Source: Paulinella micropora (taxonomy: Eukaryota; Cercozoa; Imbricatea; Euglyphida). Taken from it: a stretch of DNA of 24,910 nucleotides. Made by a program: the position numbers and the translations under genes. The notes beneath the pieces were generated by a model, which searched no databases, was not told where the DNA came from, and saw only the letters and a list, made by a program, of their open reading frames with translations. Location: assembly GCA_009731375.1 (NCBI GenBank), contig BJOX01000105.1:1-24910 (forward strand). Reading direction: 5' to 3'. Shown piece after piece: positions 1-8,910 of the stretch (position 1 is the stretch's first letter; each line of letters opens with the position of its first letter).

Positions 1-120
1 GTAGTAGTGATATCAACAGGAGGACAGTGTCAGCTCCTATGTTTGGAAGATTCCCTGTCCTCTATGAAACACTGTTTGTATGTTTGTTTTTGTTTGAGAA
101 AAATAGTCTTTGAGACTTTC
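1..120 (-). repeat. Left (3') terminal-repeat-like copy, truncated by window edge
   Basis: Bases 1-46 match 8717-8760 apart from a 2-base insertion, and bases 47-120 match 8837-8910 base for base. Similarity stops at 120. The copy lacks a 76-base segment present at 8761-8836. It lies just downstream of the pol stop, where a 3' LTR is expected in a minus-strand element. Because it begins at the window edge, its full extent is unknown. Confidence 0.6.
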
Positions 121-202
121 TGATGATGCATGATCAAATCATGATACGCCGTGGGCAATCAATCAGTTTGTTTGAGACGCATAAAGAAAAACAGTTTCTT
201 TG

Positions 203-3200
203 TCACTGCCTTCGTCGTCTGGCGCGGATTTCTTTGCCTGGTGGAGGACCACCAACAAAAGTCAGATCGAACTTTGACTGTTCGAGAATGTCCCAGATCT
301 TATTAGGGATTCCGCCCAACGATAATTCAAAAGGGACATCAAGCACTCCTCTTGGCAGTGTCTGAATGGTCCACGCAGTGTAATCCTTGTCTCTGGGAGT
401 AATTGTATCATCCCATGTCTCGAGACTTTTTGCGTCTTTATATACTGGCAGATAATGTCTTGCCTTTGGATCCTCAACCGGGTCCATACTTCTCCAGAAC
501 TGGAGTATCGGTTGTACTATCTTTGCGGCTGATGATATTTTGAGTGTCCGTGTGACACGCATCTGTCGTGGGACCGCCACGACCCGCATCAAGTATAAGT
601 CTGAGAGAGTGTCATCAGCGACATGTTGTTCCGCTGGTCTCATCAGATAGAAAACATTTTTCACCCATGCGATGGTTGCTATCGCATCGCCTTCCTTCCA
701 TCGCTCATGGACAATCTCAACGTTGCCCGCGTTTGGGTCAGTGTCCGTCCCCTCCTCCTCCTGGTGGACGTCCTTTGATCTCATCGACCTCATCGCCTTC
801 CTCGGTTGGTCGTTGATAAGATCATTCCGCGCTCTCCTTAGCTGCGCCTCTGTGATCTTCTCCTTCTTTCCGCTATGCTCTCGCGGAGACTTGGACTGAG
901 TCCCCACCGCGCTTATGCGGTCAGTCTTCTCCTTGCTGTCCACCTCACTCTCCTCCTTCTCAGCTATCGGTGCCCGATAAGCATCGTCTTGGTCTATGCC
1001 AGCCTCCTTGTGGATGGGCGGCACCTCTTTGAAATCATCCTTCATCCGTTTTAACGCCTCCTCAACGGATTCATCTTCCAGTAAGAAGGGATCATACTTA
1101 ATCAGCCTTCTTACATTCACAATTTGCACCTTCCCTCTACCCCTGATCTTGTAATTCAGAGGTCCCGTCTGTTCCATAATCTGATAAGGTCCTTTCCAGT
1201 GAGTGAACAGCTTAGAGCTGACTCCCTTCGGGACTTGAGGATGGTACAATAGTACAATATCCCCGACCTGGAACTTGATCTGATCCAAGTGCGCTTGTCG
1301 CACCCCTTCAGCATCAGTCTTTCGGCGCTCCGCCTCTCTATGCGCCCTGACTATTTGTTCCGCCTCCATCTTCACTCTAAGTCTCATCCCAAACAACTCA
1401 TCCGCATCCGCCCAAGTGTCTTTTGGGTGAAGGAGCGAAGTCGGGATATCAGGCTCACGCCCATATACTAACTGATATGGCGAGATTGAGCTCTTCGAGC
1501 CTCCTAACGCCGTAGAGGGTAGACAGTTCATTGCAAACGCAAATGATGGTGCTGCCTCGACCCATGCTCTTTGATTCTCCTTCTTCGTGCAATACATCTT
1601 TAGCGAGGCTTTGAGGGGTCTGTGTACCCGCTCGATTTTCCCATTTGCTCGCGGGTTATAGGCAGTAACATATTGCCATTTCATCCCGTAATACTTAGAT
1701 AGTTTGTCGATGACCTCGTTATTAAAGTCCGAGCCTCGATCAGAACATATCTTTCTTGGTACTCCGATCTGTGAGATGATCCTATCGATCAGCGCCTCGG
1801 CCGTCGTCTTGCCGGTAACGTCTTTGACAGGGATGATCCACACATAGTTGGTGGCTCTGTCAATAGCCGTAAGGAGGTATTTGTAACCATCCTTCGATTC
1901 TGGGAAAGGTCCCACATGATCAATGTGTATAAACTCAAACATCCCCGCATGAAGAGGAAATTCGCCAATCAGGCCGAAATTTGCCTTCAGTGGTGTTTTG
2001 TTTATCTTGCACGGGATGCATGCATCCACCGCCTGATCTATCTCCTCCTTCATCTTCTTCCACCAGAATCGCCTCGCTACGAACATATGAGTTCGTTGTC
2101 GACCCGGATGCGCCAAAAGTGGGCAATTGTGGGCTGCGACAAATATAAATCGTCTCAGACTCTCCGGTACCCAAAGGGTCCATTTGTCCGGCTGTGACGC
2201 ATAGCGACCGTGAAGGCCCTTGTACCACAGTAGACCATCTCTCCATCCCATCTCCTTCATCTGATCTTTGATCGCTTTCGTCATCCGTAGCTCATCCGGG
2301 TTCTGATATAACTGTATCAGTTCTTTAAACTCCGGATCTTGAGCCTGTTGTTGCCTCCATGCGGTAGGCGAGGCTATATGGATAGTACCATCTTCTAGCC
2401 GTACCCCGATTCTTTCCGGGTCATCGTCTAGGTCACTTCTCCGCTCTTGAGGAGGCTCCGCATAAACTTCCTGCGTCTCCTCTTCCTCTCTTATGTTCGC
2501 CTTCGCATTCTCATATACCTCATAGGACCACTCAGCGTCCTCCTGGGTATGTAGCTCACAACATATCCCGTGATCCGGGCCTTGTGGACTGTACCGTAGA
2601 CCTGTGCGGTCATATCGGACTCCACTCGCCATCTCCATCGCCTCAATGTGGCTGACCTCATACACCTTGTCAGTGGACAAGTCTTCCATCTCCACCGTGG
2701 ACACCAACGCCGATACTTCTGAGTTAAACTCTAGCCTAGAGAGGCTATCAGCGACCACATTTCGCTTTCCCGGTAGATGGACCATTGTAAAATCGAAACA
2801 AGACAAGAACGCTTGCCACCGCGCCAGCCGTCCCGTCTGTTCATGATTCATCAACCATAACAGGTTATGATGATCAGTTCTGACAGTAAATTGAGGTCCT
2901 CCCCACAAATACTCTCTGAGCCTCTTGAGGGCCCATACTACCGCCAACGCCTCTCTTTGCCTTGTGCAATAGTTTCTCTCCGCCGCACACAACTTCCTAC
3001 TAATAAACATGATTGGGCGTAATTTCTTCTCCTCATCCTCTTGTTGTAATACAGCCCCAATCGCAAACTTAGATGCGTCTGTATCGACTACGAATTGTTT
3101 CGTAAAGTCGGGCATCGTTAACACCAGTCCTCCGTCTTTCGGGTCTTTGTAAATGAGATCTTTGAGCGCATGAAACGCTTGCAAAGCCTCTTCGTCCCAC

Positions 3201-5983
3201 TTCTCAAAGTCTCCAAAATCTATCATTTTCTCCACTTTAGCCCGTGTTGCACCCCAATCGGGTATAAACTGGCTATAGTATTGCGCCATCGCAAGGAATG
3301 AGTGCAATTCAGTGCGGTTCTTCGGTATCGGTCGATTCATAATCTCCTCCCTCTTCTCTTTGGATATCGAGACTCGATTATGGGAGATCTCGTACCCTAA
3401 GTATGTCACACTCGTCTTGGCAAGTTGACACTTCTTTAGATTGCACTTCAGGCCAAAAGCTCCGATGCGCCTGAATATATCGGACAAATGATCGATATGC
3501 TCCTCCATTGTGTTAGAGTATACGATAATGTCATCGATATAGCAAAATGCATATTCTCCCGCCTTCTGTCCCCGCCTTCTCATAAAGCCACCGTCAGACA
3601 AATCATCGTACTGACTGCTCAACATCTTCTGCATCGCCTTCTGGAAAAGTCCTGGGGCTTGCTTGAGGCCCATCGGAAGCACTTTCCATTGGTATATTTC
3701 CATACCCACCACAAACGCCGTCAGCCATCTGGACTTTTCCTCCAGTGGTATCTGCCAGAAGCCATTCTTAAGGTCAATGACCGAATAGAATTTTGCATTC
3801 CGCAGTACTCTCCTTCCTTCTTCTAATGTCGGGAGAGGATTTCTCTCTTCCTCCAGCACCTTGTTAACACGAGCATAGTTAACTGTCAGGCGCCACTCTC
3901 CCCCTGGCTTTGGCACTATTCTCGGCTGTGAGACTATTGGAGATGTTGATCTCTCAATAAAGTCCTCATTGAGCAGCTGTCTTGCTAGCTCCTCCGCTAT
4001 CTTCGCCTCATGTATACTCAAATTCGCCCTTCGTGGTGCCGGTGACGGCTCCGCACCCGGTATTTTGTAAATAACCGCAGTGAAATCTTCAGGCTTGACA
4101 CCACCTGCATGTGGAGGGTCAAAAATTTCCTTGTTCGCCTCTAATTTGGCTTTTAAAAGCTCCTTCTCCTTCTCCGTGCCTACTCCTTCTTCCAATATTT
4201 TCCGCGCCGCCTCTTGAAAATCTTCATCAGACATCTGCTTATGCTGCTTGAGGGGTTCTCTGTCCTCCTCCAAGCCTAAGTCCTCTTCCGAGACATCATC
4301 TAGGCCCGTCTTTTCATACGTGACCGTGTCCGGCTCATCATCTTTACCGAGCTCCACCAGCATGTCAATGAGTCTCGCGTATTGCAAAGGAGCTTTACGG
4401 GTGTAAAAACCATCAAAGCATGTGAATGCTTGCGGTATCAATTTCAACTTGTCGAGGTCTCTGAGCTTCCGCTTGTATGCACTGCTCTGCTCACGAGTTC
4501 CCATACGACAAGCCACCACTAGCTGTTGCTTGCGAGAGGGTACCGGTATAGGATGATCAATAAGCCGGTCCCTTATTTCCTGCGCCCATATCGCCTTCTC
4601 ATTATATGGCAGGATAATAGTATACGGCTTATTATTTTCGAATAAAGTCCGTAAGCATTTCTTCACTTCAGACAGTGAACGCGGCCACGTGGGCTCGTCA
4701 CCCCAGAAATCAGTAATAAAACTTTTAATAGTTTCTGGTGGAGTATCCGGGATTCGCCCCGTTCTCCTTGGTACAAACGCCTCCCTTTTTTCTTCTCCTA
4801 CTTTCGCATGGAAACAGTATCCGTTAGTAATATGGACATCTGTTCCTACTCCTTCCGCGAATCTCGCCAACGACGGGCTTCTTTGTGCGACACATATAAT
4901 CTCCTCCTTTCGCTTCTCGATTAAGTCATCAATAGACTTTTTGTCCCAATGGCATGTCGGAACTGTGACAGTGCACACTTGGGATTCCCAATTGTCGGTC
5001 CAGGACAGTTCATCCGGTCTTACGACATGGGGGTGAACGTACACCTCAAGTGCCTCATGTGCGATGGCCATCTTTTTGTGATCCGTCGCTAGACTCAGCT
5101 CATAAGCCTCATAAGAGTCAGTAGCGTTGAAGGGATCAATATCGTTCTCTTCTCCTCTTTTTACTCCATATATCACTCGCCGTGCGGCGCAATCAATCAC
5201 AGCCCCCATCGTAGCCAATTGGTCATACGATAGTAATATTGACCCGTGGTAACCGGGGACGACATAGAGGTCCATACGGTATACTCGTGCGGATTTCAAT
5301 TTAAAGGTCAGTGTGATGATTCCCGTGATATCCGTCCGGCTGCTCACTCCTTTGAGAGTGCCCGTTGACTTTTTCATATTTCCGTCCACCCAGTCCCGGT
5401 ATCGATTAAAAAACTTCCTGCCGACAATATTAATATTCGCCATCGTATCATTACCAACTTTTAATATTGTCTTCAATGTTTCACAATAAAGTTCCGTATA
5501 ACACAGAGCATCGGGCCTGTGTATATTGGCTGCGAGAACAAGAACTTTACGTTCCAAATTTTGGAGTCTTGTCTCTAAGTTTTTCAACTCCTCCTTCTTC
5601 TCCTCCTGCTTCACCTCATTAACATTTTTATTATTCTGCGGTACTGGTGCGTTTACTATTTGAGCGACATTGTCTTGTGGTACTTGAGTACACACATTGT
5701 CTTTTTGCTCGCCACCCGCCGCGACCGTAGACATTGAGTCTGTTCGTGGTTGTTTGCTTGGCCGAGGCGATACGTCTGCCATTGGCCTCCTCGCCTCCAT
5801 CGCAAGTCTCGCCTTCCTATTTGCATCAGTTATCATTGGTAACCGTGCTGTATGAACGGGTATGAGACTACCTTGGGGCTGCAGTCTCTGTGTACCCACA
5901 TCTTTGTTTTCACATAGAGGAAGCGTTGGCCCAGTCTGCACAACAGCATTAGAAAGCACTGTGACTTTAGGGTTAAACTTCAC
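203..5983 (-). CDS. pol: Pol polyprotein, Ty3/gypsy type (protease, RT, RNase H, integrase)
   Basis: About 1926 residues counted from a GTG at 5983. The frame is open without ATG right back to the gag stop at 6017-6019, so the true N-terminus probably comes from Gag readthrough. Seen in order: a charged, coiled-coil-like segment (~110-150); a retropepsin-like region (~165-270) with DTM at 179-181 in place of DTG; reverse transcriptase (~660-850) with D737 and YIDD (D817, D818); RNase H with D969, E1011, D1037 and D1079; integrase zinc finger H1285, H1292, C1322, C1325; integrase core D1355, D1415, E1451 (D,D35E); a GPY/F motif near 1598-1600; then about 300 residues of unrecognised C-terminal extension. 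It would copy element RNA to DNA and insert it in the genome. All RT, RNase H and integrase catalytic residues are present, so the enzyme may be functional. The stop is TGA at 203-205. Confidence 0.93.
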   Translation of the reverse strand: MKFNPKVTVLSNAVVQTGPTLPLCENKDVGTQRLQPQGSLIPVHTARLPMITDANRKARLAMEARRPMADVSPRPSKQPRTDSMSTVAAGGEQKDNVCTQVPQDNVAQIVNAPVPQNNKNVNEVKQEEKKEELKNLETRLQNLERKVLVLAANIHRPDALCYTELYCETLKTILKVGNDTMANINIVGRKFFNRYRDWVDGNMKKSTGTLKGVSSRTDITGIITLTFKLKSARVYRMDLYVVPGYHGSILLSYDQLATMGAVIDCAARRVIYGVKRGEENDIDPFNATDSYEAYELSLATDHKKMAIAHEALEVYVHPHVVRPDELSWTDNWESQVCTVTVPTCHWDKKSIDDLIEKRKEEIICVAQRSPSLARFAEGVGTDVHITNGYCFHAKVGEEKREAFVPRRTGRIPDTPPETIKSFITDFWGDEPTWPRSLSEVKKCLRTLFENNKPYTIILPYNEKAIWAQEIRDRLIDHPIPVPSRKQQLVVACRMGTREQSSAYKRKLRDLDKLKLIPQAFTCFDGFYTRKAPLQYARLIDMLVELGKDDEPDTVTYEKTGLDDVSEEDLGLEEDREPLKQHKQMSDEDFQEAARKILEEGVGTEKEKELLKAKLEANKEIFDPPHAGGVKPEDFTAVIYKIPGAEPSPAPRRANLSIHEAKIAEELARQLLNEDFIERSTSPIVSQPRIVPKPGGEWRLTVNYARVNKVLEEERNPLPTLEEGRRVLRNAKFYSVIDLKNGFWQIPLEEKSRWLTAFVVGMEIYQWKVLPMGLKQAPGLFQKAMQKMLSSQYDDLSDGGFMRRRGQKAGEYAFCYIDDIIVYSNTMEEHIDHLSDIFRRIGAFGLKCNLKKCQLAKTSVTYLGYEISHNRVSISKEKREEIMNRPIPKNRTELHSFLAMAQYYSQFIPDWGATRAKVEKMIDFGDFEKWDEEALQAFHALKDLIYKDPKDGGLVLTMPDFTKQFVVDTDASKFAIGAVLQQEDEEKKLRPIMFISRKLCAAERNYCTRQREALAVVWALKRLREYLWGGPQFTVRTDHHNLLWLMNHEQTGRLARWQAFLSCFDFTMVHLPGKRNVVADSLSRLEFNSEVSALVSTVEMEDLSTDKVYEVSHIEAMEMASGVRYDRTGLRYSPQGPDHGICCELHTQEDAEWSYEVYENAKANIREEEETQEVYAEPPQERRSDLDDDPERIGVRLEDGTIHIASPTAWRQQQAQDPEFKELIQLYQNPDELRMTKAIKDQMKEMGWRDGLLWYKGLHGRYASQPDKWTLWVPESLRRFIFVAAHNCPLLAHPGRQRTHMFVARRFWWKKMKEEIDQAVDACIPCKINKTPLKANFGLIGEFPLHAGMFEFIHIDHVGPFPESKDGYKYLLTAIDRATNYVWIIPVKDVTGKTTAEALIDRIISQIGVPRKICSDRGSDFNNEVIDKLSKYYGMKWQYVTAYNPRANGKIERVHRPLKASLKMYCTKKENQRAWVEAAPSFAFAMNCLPSTALGGSKSSISPYQLVYGREPDIPTSLLHPKDTWADADELFGMRLRVKMEAEQIVRAHREAERRKTDAEGVRQAHLDQIKFQVGDIVLLYHPQVPKGVSSKLFTHWKGPYQIMEQTGPLNYKIRGRGKVQIVNVRRLIKYDPFLLEDESVEEALKRMKDDFKEVPPIHKEAGIDQDDAYRAPIAEKEESEVDSKEKTDRISAVGTQSKSPREHSGKKEKITEAQLRRARNDLINDQPRKAMRSMRSKDVHQEEEGTDTDPNAGNVEIVHERWKEGDAIATIAWVKNVFYLMRPAEQHVADDTLSDLYLMRVVAVPRQMRVTRTLKISSAAKIVQPILQFWRSMDPVEDPKARHYLPVYKDAKSLETWDDTITPRDKDYTAWTIQTLPRGVLDVPFELSLGGIPNKIWDILEQSKFDLTFVGGPPPGKEIRARRRRQ

Positions 5984-6019
5984 AGTCTTCTCCTTCCTCT
6001 CTTCTTCCCCCTCCAGTCA
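5984..6019 (-). promoter_or_regulatory. Gag/Pol junction: in-frame TGA with purine-rich 3' context (candidate readthrough site)
   Basis: Gag ends with TGA at 6019-6017. The next 11 codons and pol are in the same frame with no further stop. The TGA is followed by CTG, and UGA followed by C is the leakiest stop context known in eukaryotes. After it comes an almost pure purine run of about 29 bases. Pol has no ATG until roughly residue 50. Same-frame gag and pol with one stop between them is the arrangement of gammaretroviral suppression. Whether readthrough happens here is inference. Confidence 0.5.
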
Positions 6020-8710
6020 TTCCACCACCTCGAAACGATTACCTTGAGTAGTGTCCGGGTAGGATGACGTATCGGTCTCCGAGGCAGTGTTGTAGGCCTG
6101 AGCTCGACCGAAATTTGGGTTGGAGCTTGCCCACGAGCCTCCTCCTCCTCTGGGTGGGGGGGCTGGAGCTCGAACAGCTCTCCCTCCATAAGGGGTATAT
6201 CCCCGACCTCCTCCTCTTCCTCTCTGAGGGGTTCCCTGCCACCTCGAGGCTCCTCTCCATGTTCCTCGTCCTCGTCCTCCTCCTCCTCCTCCTCCTCCTC
6301 CTCCTCCTGCTCCTCCTTCTCGTCCTCTTTGAGAGGCCTTTAAGTTCTTTTGTCTCTCCCTTTCCTCCTTCTTCTCCTTCATCCTCTTCATGTAGGTAAT
6401 GATTGCCTCTCGTAACTCCTCATCATCACACATATTGGCATACCAACCTTCGTTCACAGCGGCAATCTGAAGCATATTGAAAAGGCCCGGTTCCTTGCCT
6501 TCCGTCCTGCTCAGAAAATTTGCCCTTGCTGTTGGGTTCTGCCTATCATGATTGAAAGAGCAGTCTCTGTTCTCCATCTGTGCCTTACACTGCAAGCCCG
6601 CGAACCACCTCCAACATGCGGTCTTCAGGTCTGGCTCTCTCTGTCTCTTCCAACCGGCAACTCTGTTTGTGTACGTGGCTTGTGCGCCAACAGGTACACC
6701 GCCTGCCTGTGCCGTATGTGCCTCCGTGAGCGAGTCCATGTTTGAGCATGCACTCATCACTTCTTGAAACAGTGCTGACGGAGCAACGCTTTGAACCGTA
6801 TTTTCGAACACGTGTGTCTCGAGGAAGTTCTTGGACTTCACTGAGCTAAACGTCGAGCATTGTTGTATGAGCTGAGTAAGCTTACTCGGGTTAACTGTGT
6901 GTAACGCCGAAAAGAAATAGAGGATGATCGACTTGCGGCCATAGAATAGCCCATAGGAGGAAACTACCTCCGTAAGGGTCGCCGCCAAGCCAACAGCACT
7001 CCTCAAACTCATCGCCACTGTCTCAAAGATTTCAAATCCTATGAGAGTACCAGTGCAGAGATGCTGGTATCCATGAGATTGAAAATATGAAATGAGTGTG
7101 GCCACCGCCAGTTCACACTGAGCGTCTAGGCCTGTTGCATTGTTTCTCTTAATCTCCTCCTTCTTTCTCAAAAACTTGTACTGTGTCAGATCAAATCCCT
7201 CCGAGACTAGAGATTGGTCAAAAACAGTAACAAGGGCCTCGTATTCCTGCGTTTCGTCGCAAGGAAAAGCCTTCATGCAGGCATTGATCTCTTTGAGCTT
7301 GCTCAAAAGCGAAGCATCAGAGTCTTTGTCTGAGCTCGTCTTGGCATATAGCATGAGACTTGCCACTCCTCCTTTCTTCCCCTTGAAGGCATTTATGATG
7401 TTCTGTCTGTCCTTCTTCTCCGTGTTTGTGACCACCACCGTAGTTGAGCCCGAGGGTGCAGGGGCTGGTGGGGCAGGAGCTGGTGGGGTCAAATATGTCG
7501 GAGGGTGTGTCTTTGCACCACTCACTTTTGCTTTCATTCTTTCCAGTCTCATCGTCTTCTCGAACTCCTCATTCTCTTTCGCCTTCTTCTTCTCAGATAT
7601 CACCAGCTTTTGAGCATGAGTGATAAAGGCCACCAATTCAGAAGCAGATCTGAGAAAATTATATTTCTCCACATATTGGTCAACACCTGCTTTGTTGGCG
7701 ACCGGTGGTGCGTTACTAAGTGATTTAAGGACAGAGTGATCCTTGGTAGGAATCCATCTCTTCCATGCCTCCTTGTGCAGTAACGCACCCATCAACAGTC
7801 TGATCTTGGTCAGAACTCTGTCGGTCTTCTCTAACTCATCAATCACAGGATGAGTTTCTCCTGCTGCCTTAATGCTTTTTTCCATCTCTGCCTTCCCCTC
7901 CTCCAAGGCCTTTATTTCCATTGTAAAAAAATGAAATATGCCACTCGAGTTTTTCGAACCCAGATTGGTCTTCATTTTTGTTACATCGACTGCCTCCTGA
8001 CCAGTCGCGAGGAATCTGGCCGTTGCTCTTGGGTTTGTGTACTGGAGGTAACCCTCACATCGTGGGCCGTATGTACGTTCCCAAATCAGGGTTTGAGTGT
8101 ACACCCCAAAGATAGCATCGAGTAATTCAAGGTGGGTGTGTGTGTCCCCAAACTTGATATGCTGTATCTTCTTTCTCTCTTCTGGATCAGAGACCAGTTT
8201 GCCGAGGAGCTGTGCTGTGTTTGATAATAGGATATAGACATCCTTTTTAGCACGACTTTTCTCTCTTCTTTGATCCTGAGGGATCCACACATAGGTATCC
8301 TTCTCTACCCCCATCTTGTTATCAAACTCTTCTTTAGTGAGGTCATAGTGGTCTTGCACCCACTGTTGTTCCTCCACTGTGATCTCCTCTCCATCACTAT
8401 GAATCAAGTCGATCATTTTTCGTCCTCCTCCTCCCGTGTAGGCAGGTGGTAAGGGATTACCATATGCTCCTCCTCCTCCCGTCTCTTCTTGTTCAAATCC
8501 TCCTTCATCTTCGTCTCCTCCATATCTTCCTTCATCATCCCAGCCCTCTTCTACTCCTCCTCCTACTCCTTCATCTCCTCCTCCTCCTTCATTCAATCCT
8601 CCTCCTCCTCCTTCATTCAATCCTCTTCCTCCTCCTCCTCCTGCTTCTTCTTCTTCTCTTCTTTGATCTGCCTCCGAGAATTCACTCACTTCGGCGGTCT
8701 CTGTCGACAT
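6017..8710 (-). CDS. gag: Gag-like structural protein with CCCH-type zinc finger and RGG-rich tail
   Basis: 897 residues from the ATG at 8710-8708 to TGA at 6019-6017. The N-terminal ~110 residues are Glu/Gly repeats. The middle (~130-690) is a mostly helical, charged region with no motif I recognise, probably the capsid part. At 699-721 lies C-x8-C-x8-C-x3-H, resembling a CCCH RNA-binding finger rather than the usual CCHC retroviral knuckle. After it comes a Lys/Glu stretch, a Gly run and RG/RGG repeats (~790-860), typical of nucleic-acid binding. The role as Gag (RNA packaging, particle assembly) is inferred from position immediately upstream of pol in the same frame, size and the basic zinc-finger tail. 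An internal GGA/GAA codon microsatellite (6260-6310 and 8560-8660) probably varies in length between copies. Confidence 0.8.
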   Translation of the reverse strand: MSTETAEVSEFSEADQRREEEEAGGGGGRGLNEGGGGGLNEGGGGDEGVGGGVEEGWDDEGRYGGDEDEGGFEQEETGGGGAYGNPLPPAYTGGGGRKMIDLIHSDGEEITVEEQQWVQDHYDLTKEEFDNKMGVEKDTYVWIPQDQRREKSRAKKDVYILLSNTAQLLGKLVSDPEERKKIQHIKFGDTHTHLELLDAIFGVYTQTLIWERTYGPRCEGYLQYTNPRATARFLATGQEAVDVTKMKTNLGSKNSSGIFHFFTMEIKALEEGKAEMEKSIKAAGETHPVIDELEKTDRVLTKIRLLMGALLHKEAWKRWIPTKDHSVLKSLSNAPPVANKAGVDQYVEKYNFLRSASELVAFITHAQKLVISEKKKAKENEEFEKTMRLERMKAKVSGAKTHPPTYLTPPAPAPPAPAPSGSTTVVVTNTEKKDRQNIINAFKGKKGGVASLMLYAKTSSDKDSDASLLSKLKEINACMKAFPCDETQEYEALVTVFDQSLVSEGFDLTQYKFLRKKEEIKRNNATGLDAQCELAVATLISYFQSHGYQHLCTGTLIGFEIFETVAMSLRSAVGLAATLTEVVSSYGLFYGRKSIILYFFSALHTVNPSKLTQLIQQCSTFSSVKSKNFLETHVFENTVQSVAPSALFQEVMSACSNMDSLTEAHTAQAGGVPVGAQATYTNRVAGWKRQREPDLKTACWRWFAGLQCKAQMENRDCSFNHDRQNPTARANFLSRTEGKEPGLFNMLQIAAVNEGWYANMCDDEELREAIITYMKRMKEKKEERERQKNLKASQRGREGGAGGGGGGGGGGGRGRGTWRGASRWQGTPQRGRGGGRGYTPYGGRAVRAPAPPPRGGGGSWASSNPNFGRAQAYNTASETDTSSYPDTTQGNRFEVVE

Positions 8711-8716
8711 GATGTC

Positions 8717-8910
8717 GTAGTAGTGATCAACAGGAGGACAGTGTCAGCTCCTATGTTTGGTTTTTGTTCGTTTGTGTTCTGTTCCTCCTTCAGTCGATTG
8801 ACTAGTGAAGAGAGAAACTAATAGAGAGGGTAGGATAAGATTCCCTGTCCTCTATGAAACACTGTTTGTATGTTTGTTTTTGTTTGAGAAAAATAGTCTT
8901 TGAGACTTTC
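8717..8910 (-). repeat. Right (5') terminal-repeat-like copy / gag leader
   Basis: Matches 1-120 except for a 76-base segment (8761-8836) missing from the left copy. It ends only 6 bases before the gag start codon, so no room remains for a conventional primer binding site between it and gag. It may be the end of a 5' LTR, or a leader repeated for another reason. Confidence 0.55.

Larger units (their letters stand above)
1..8910 (-). mobile_element. Ty3/gypsy-like LTR retrotransposon, nearly complete
   Basis: The minus strand carries gag then pol with domain order protease, reverse transcriptase, RNase H, integrase, which is the Ty3/gypsy (Metaviridae) order. Both ORFs are uninterrupted over about 8.5 kb, so the copy is young or still capable of expression. 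A direct repeat flanks the coding part (1-120 and 8717-8910) and is the only visible candidate for terminal repeats. The left copy is cut by the window edge. True element ends, target-site duplication, primer binding site and 3' polypurine tract are not identifiable here. Confidence 0.85.

Noticed and set aside
1935-2246. Other ORFs overlapping gag and pol on both strands
   Set aside because: They are shadows of the gag and pol frames and show no domains.
203-6019. Reassignment of TGA to an amino acid in this nucleus
   Set aside because: TGA also ends Pol at the expected place, and decayed elements naturally gain stops. Two in-frame TGAs in transposons are not enough evidence.
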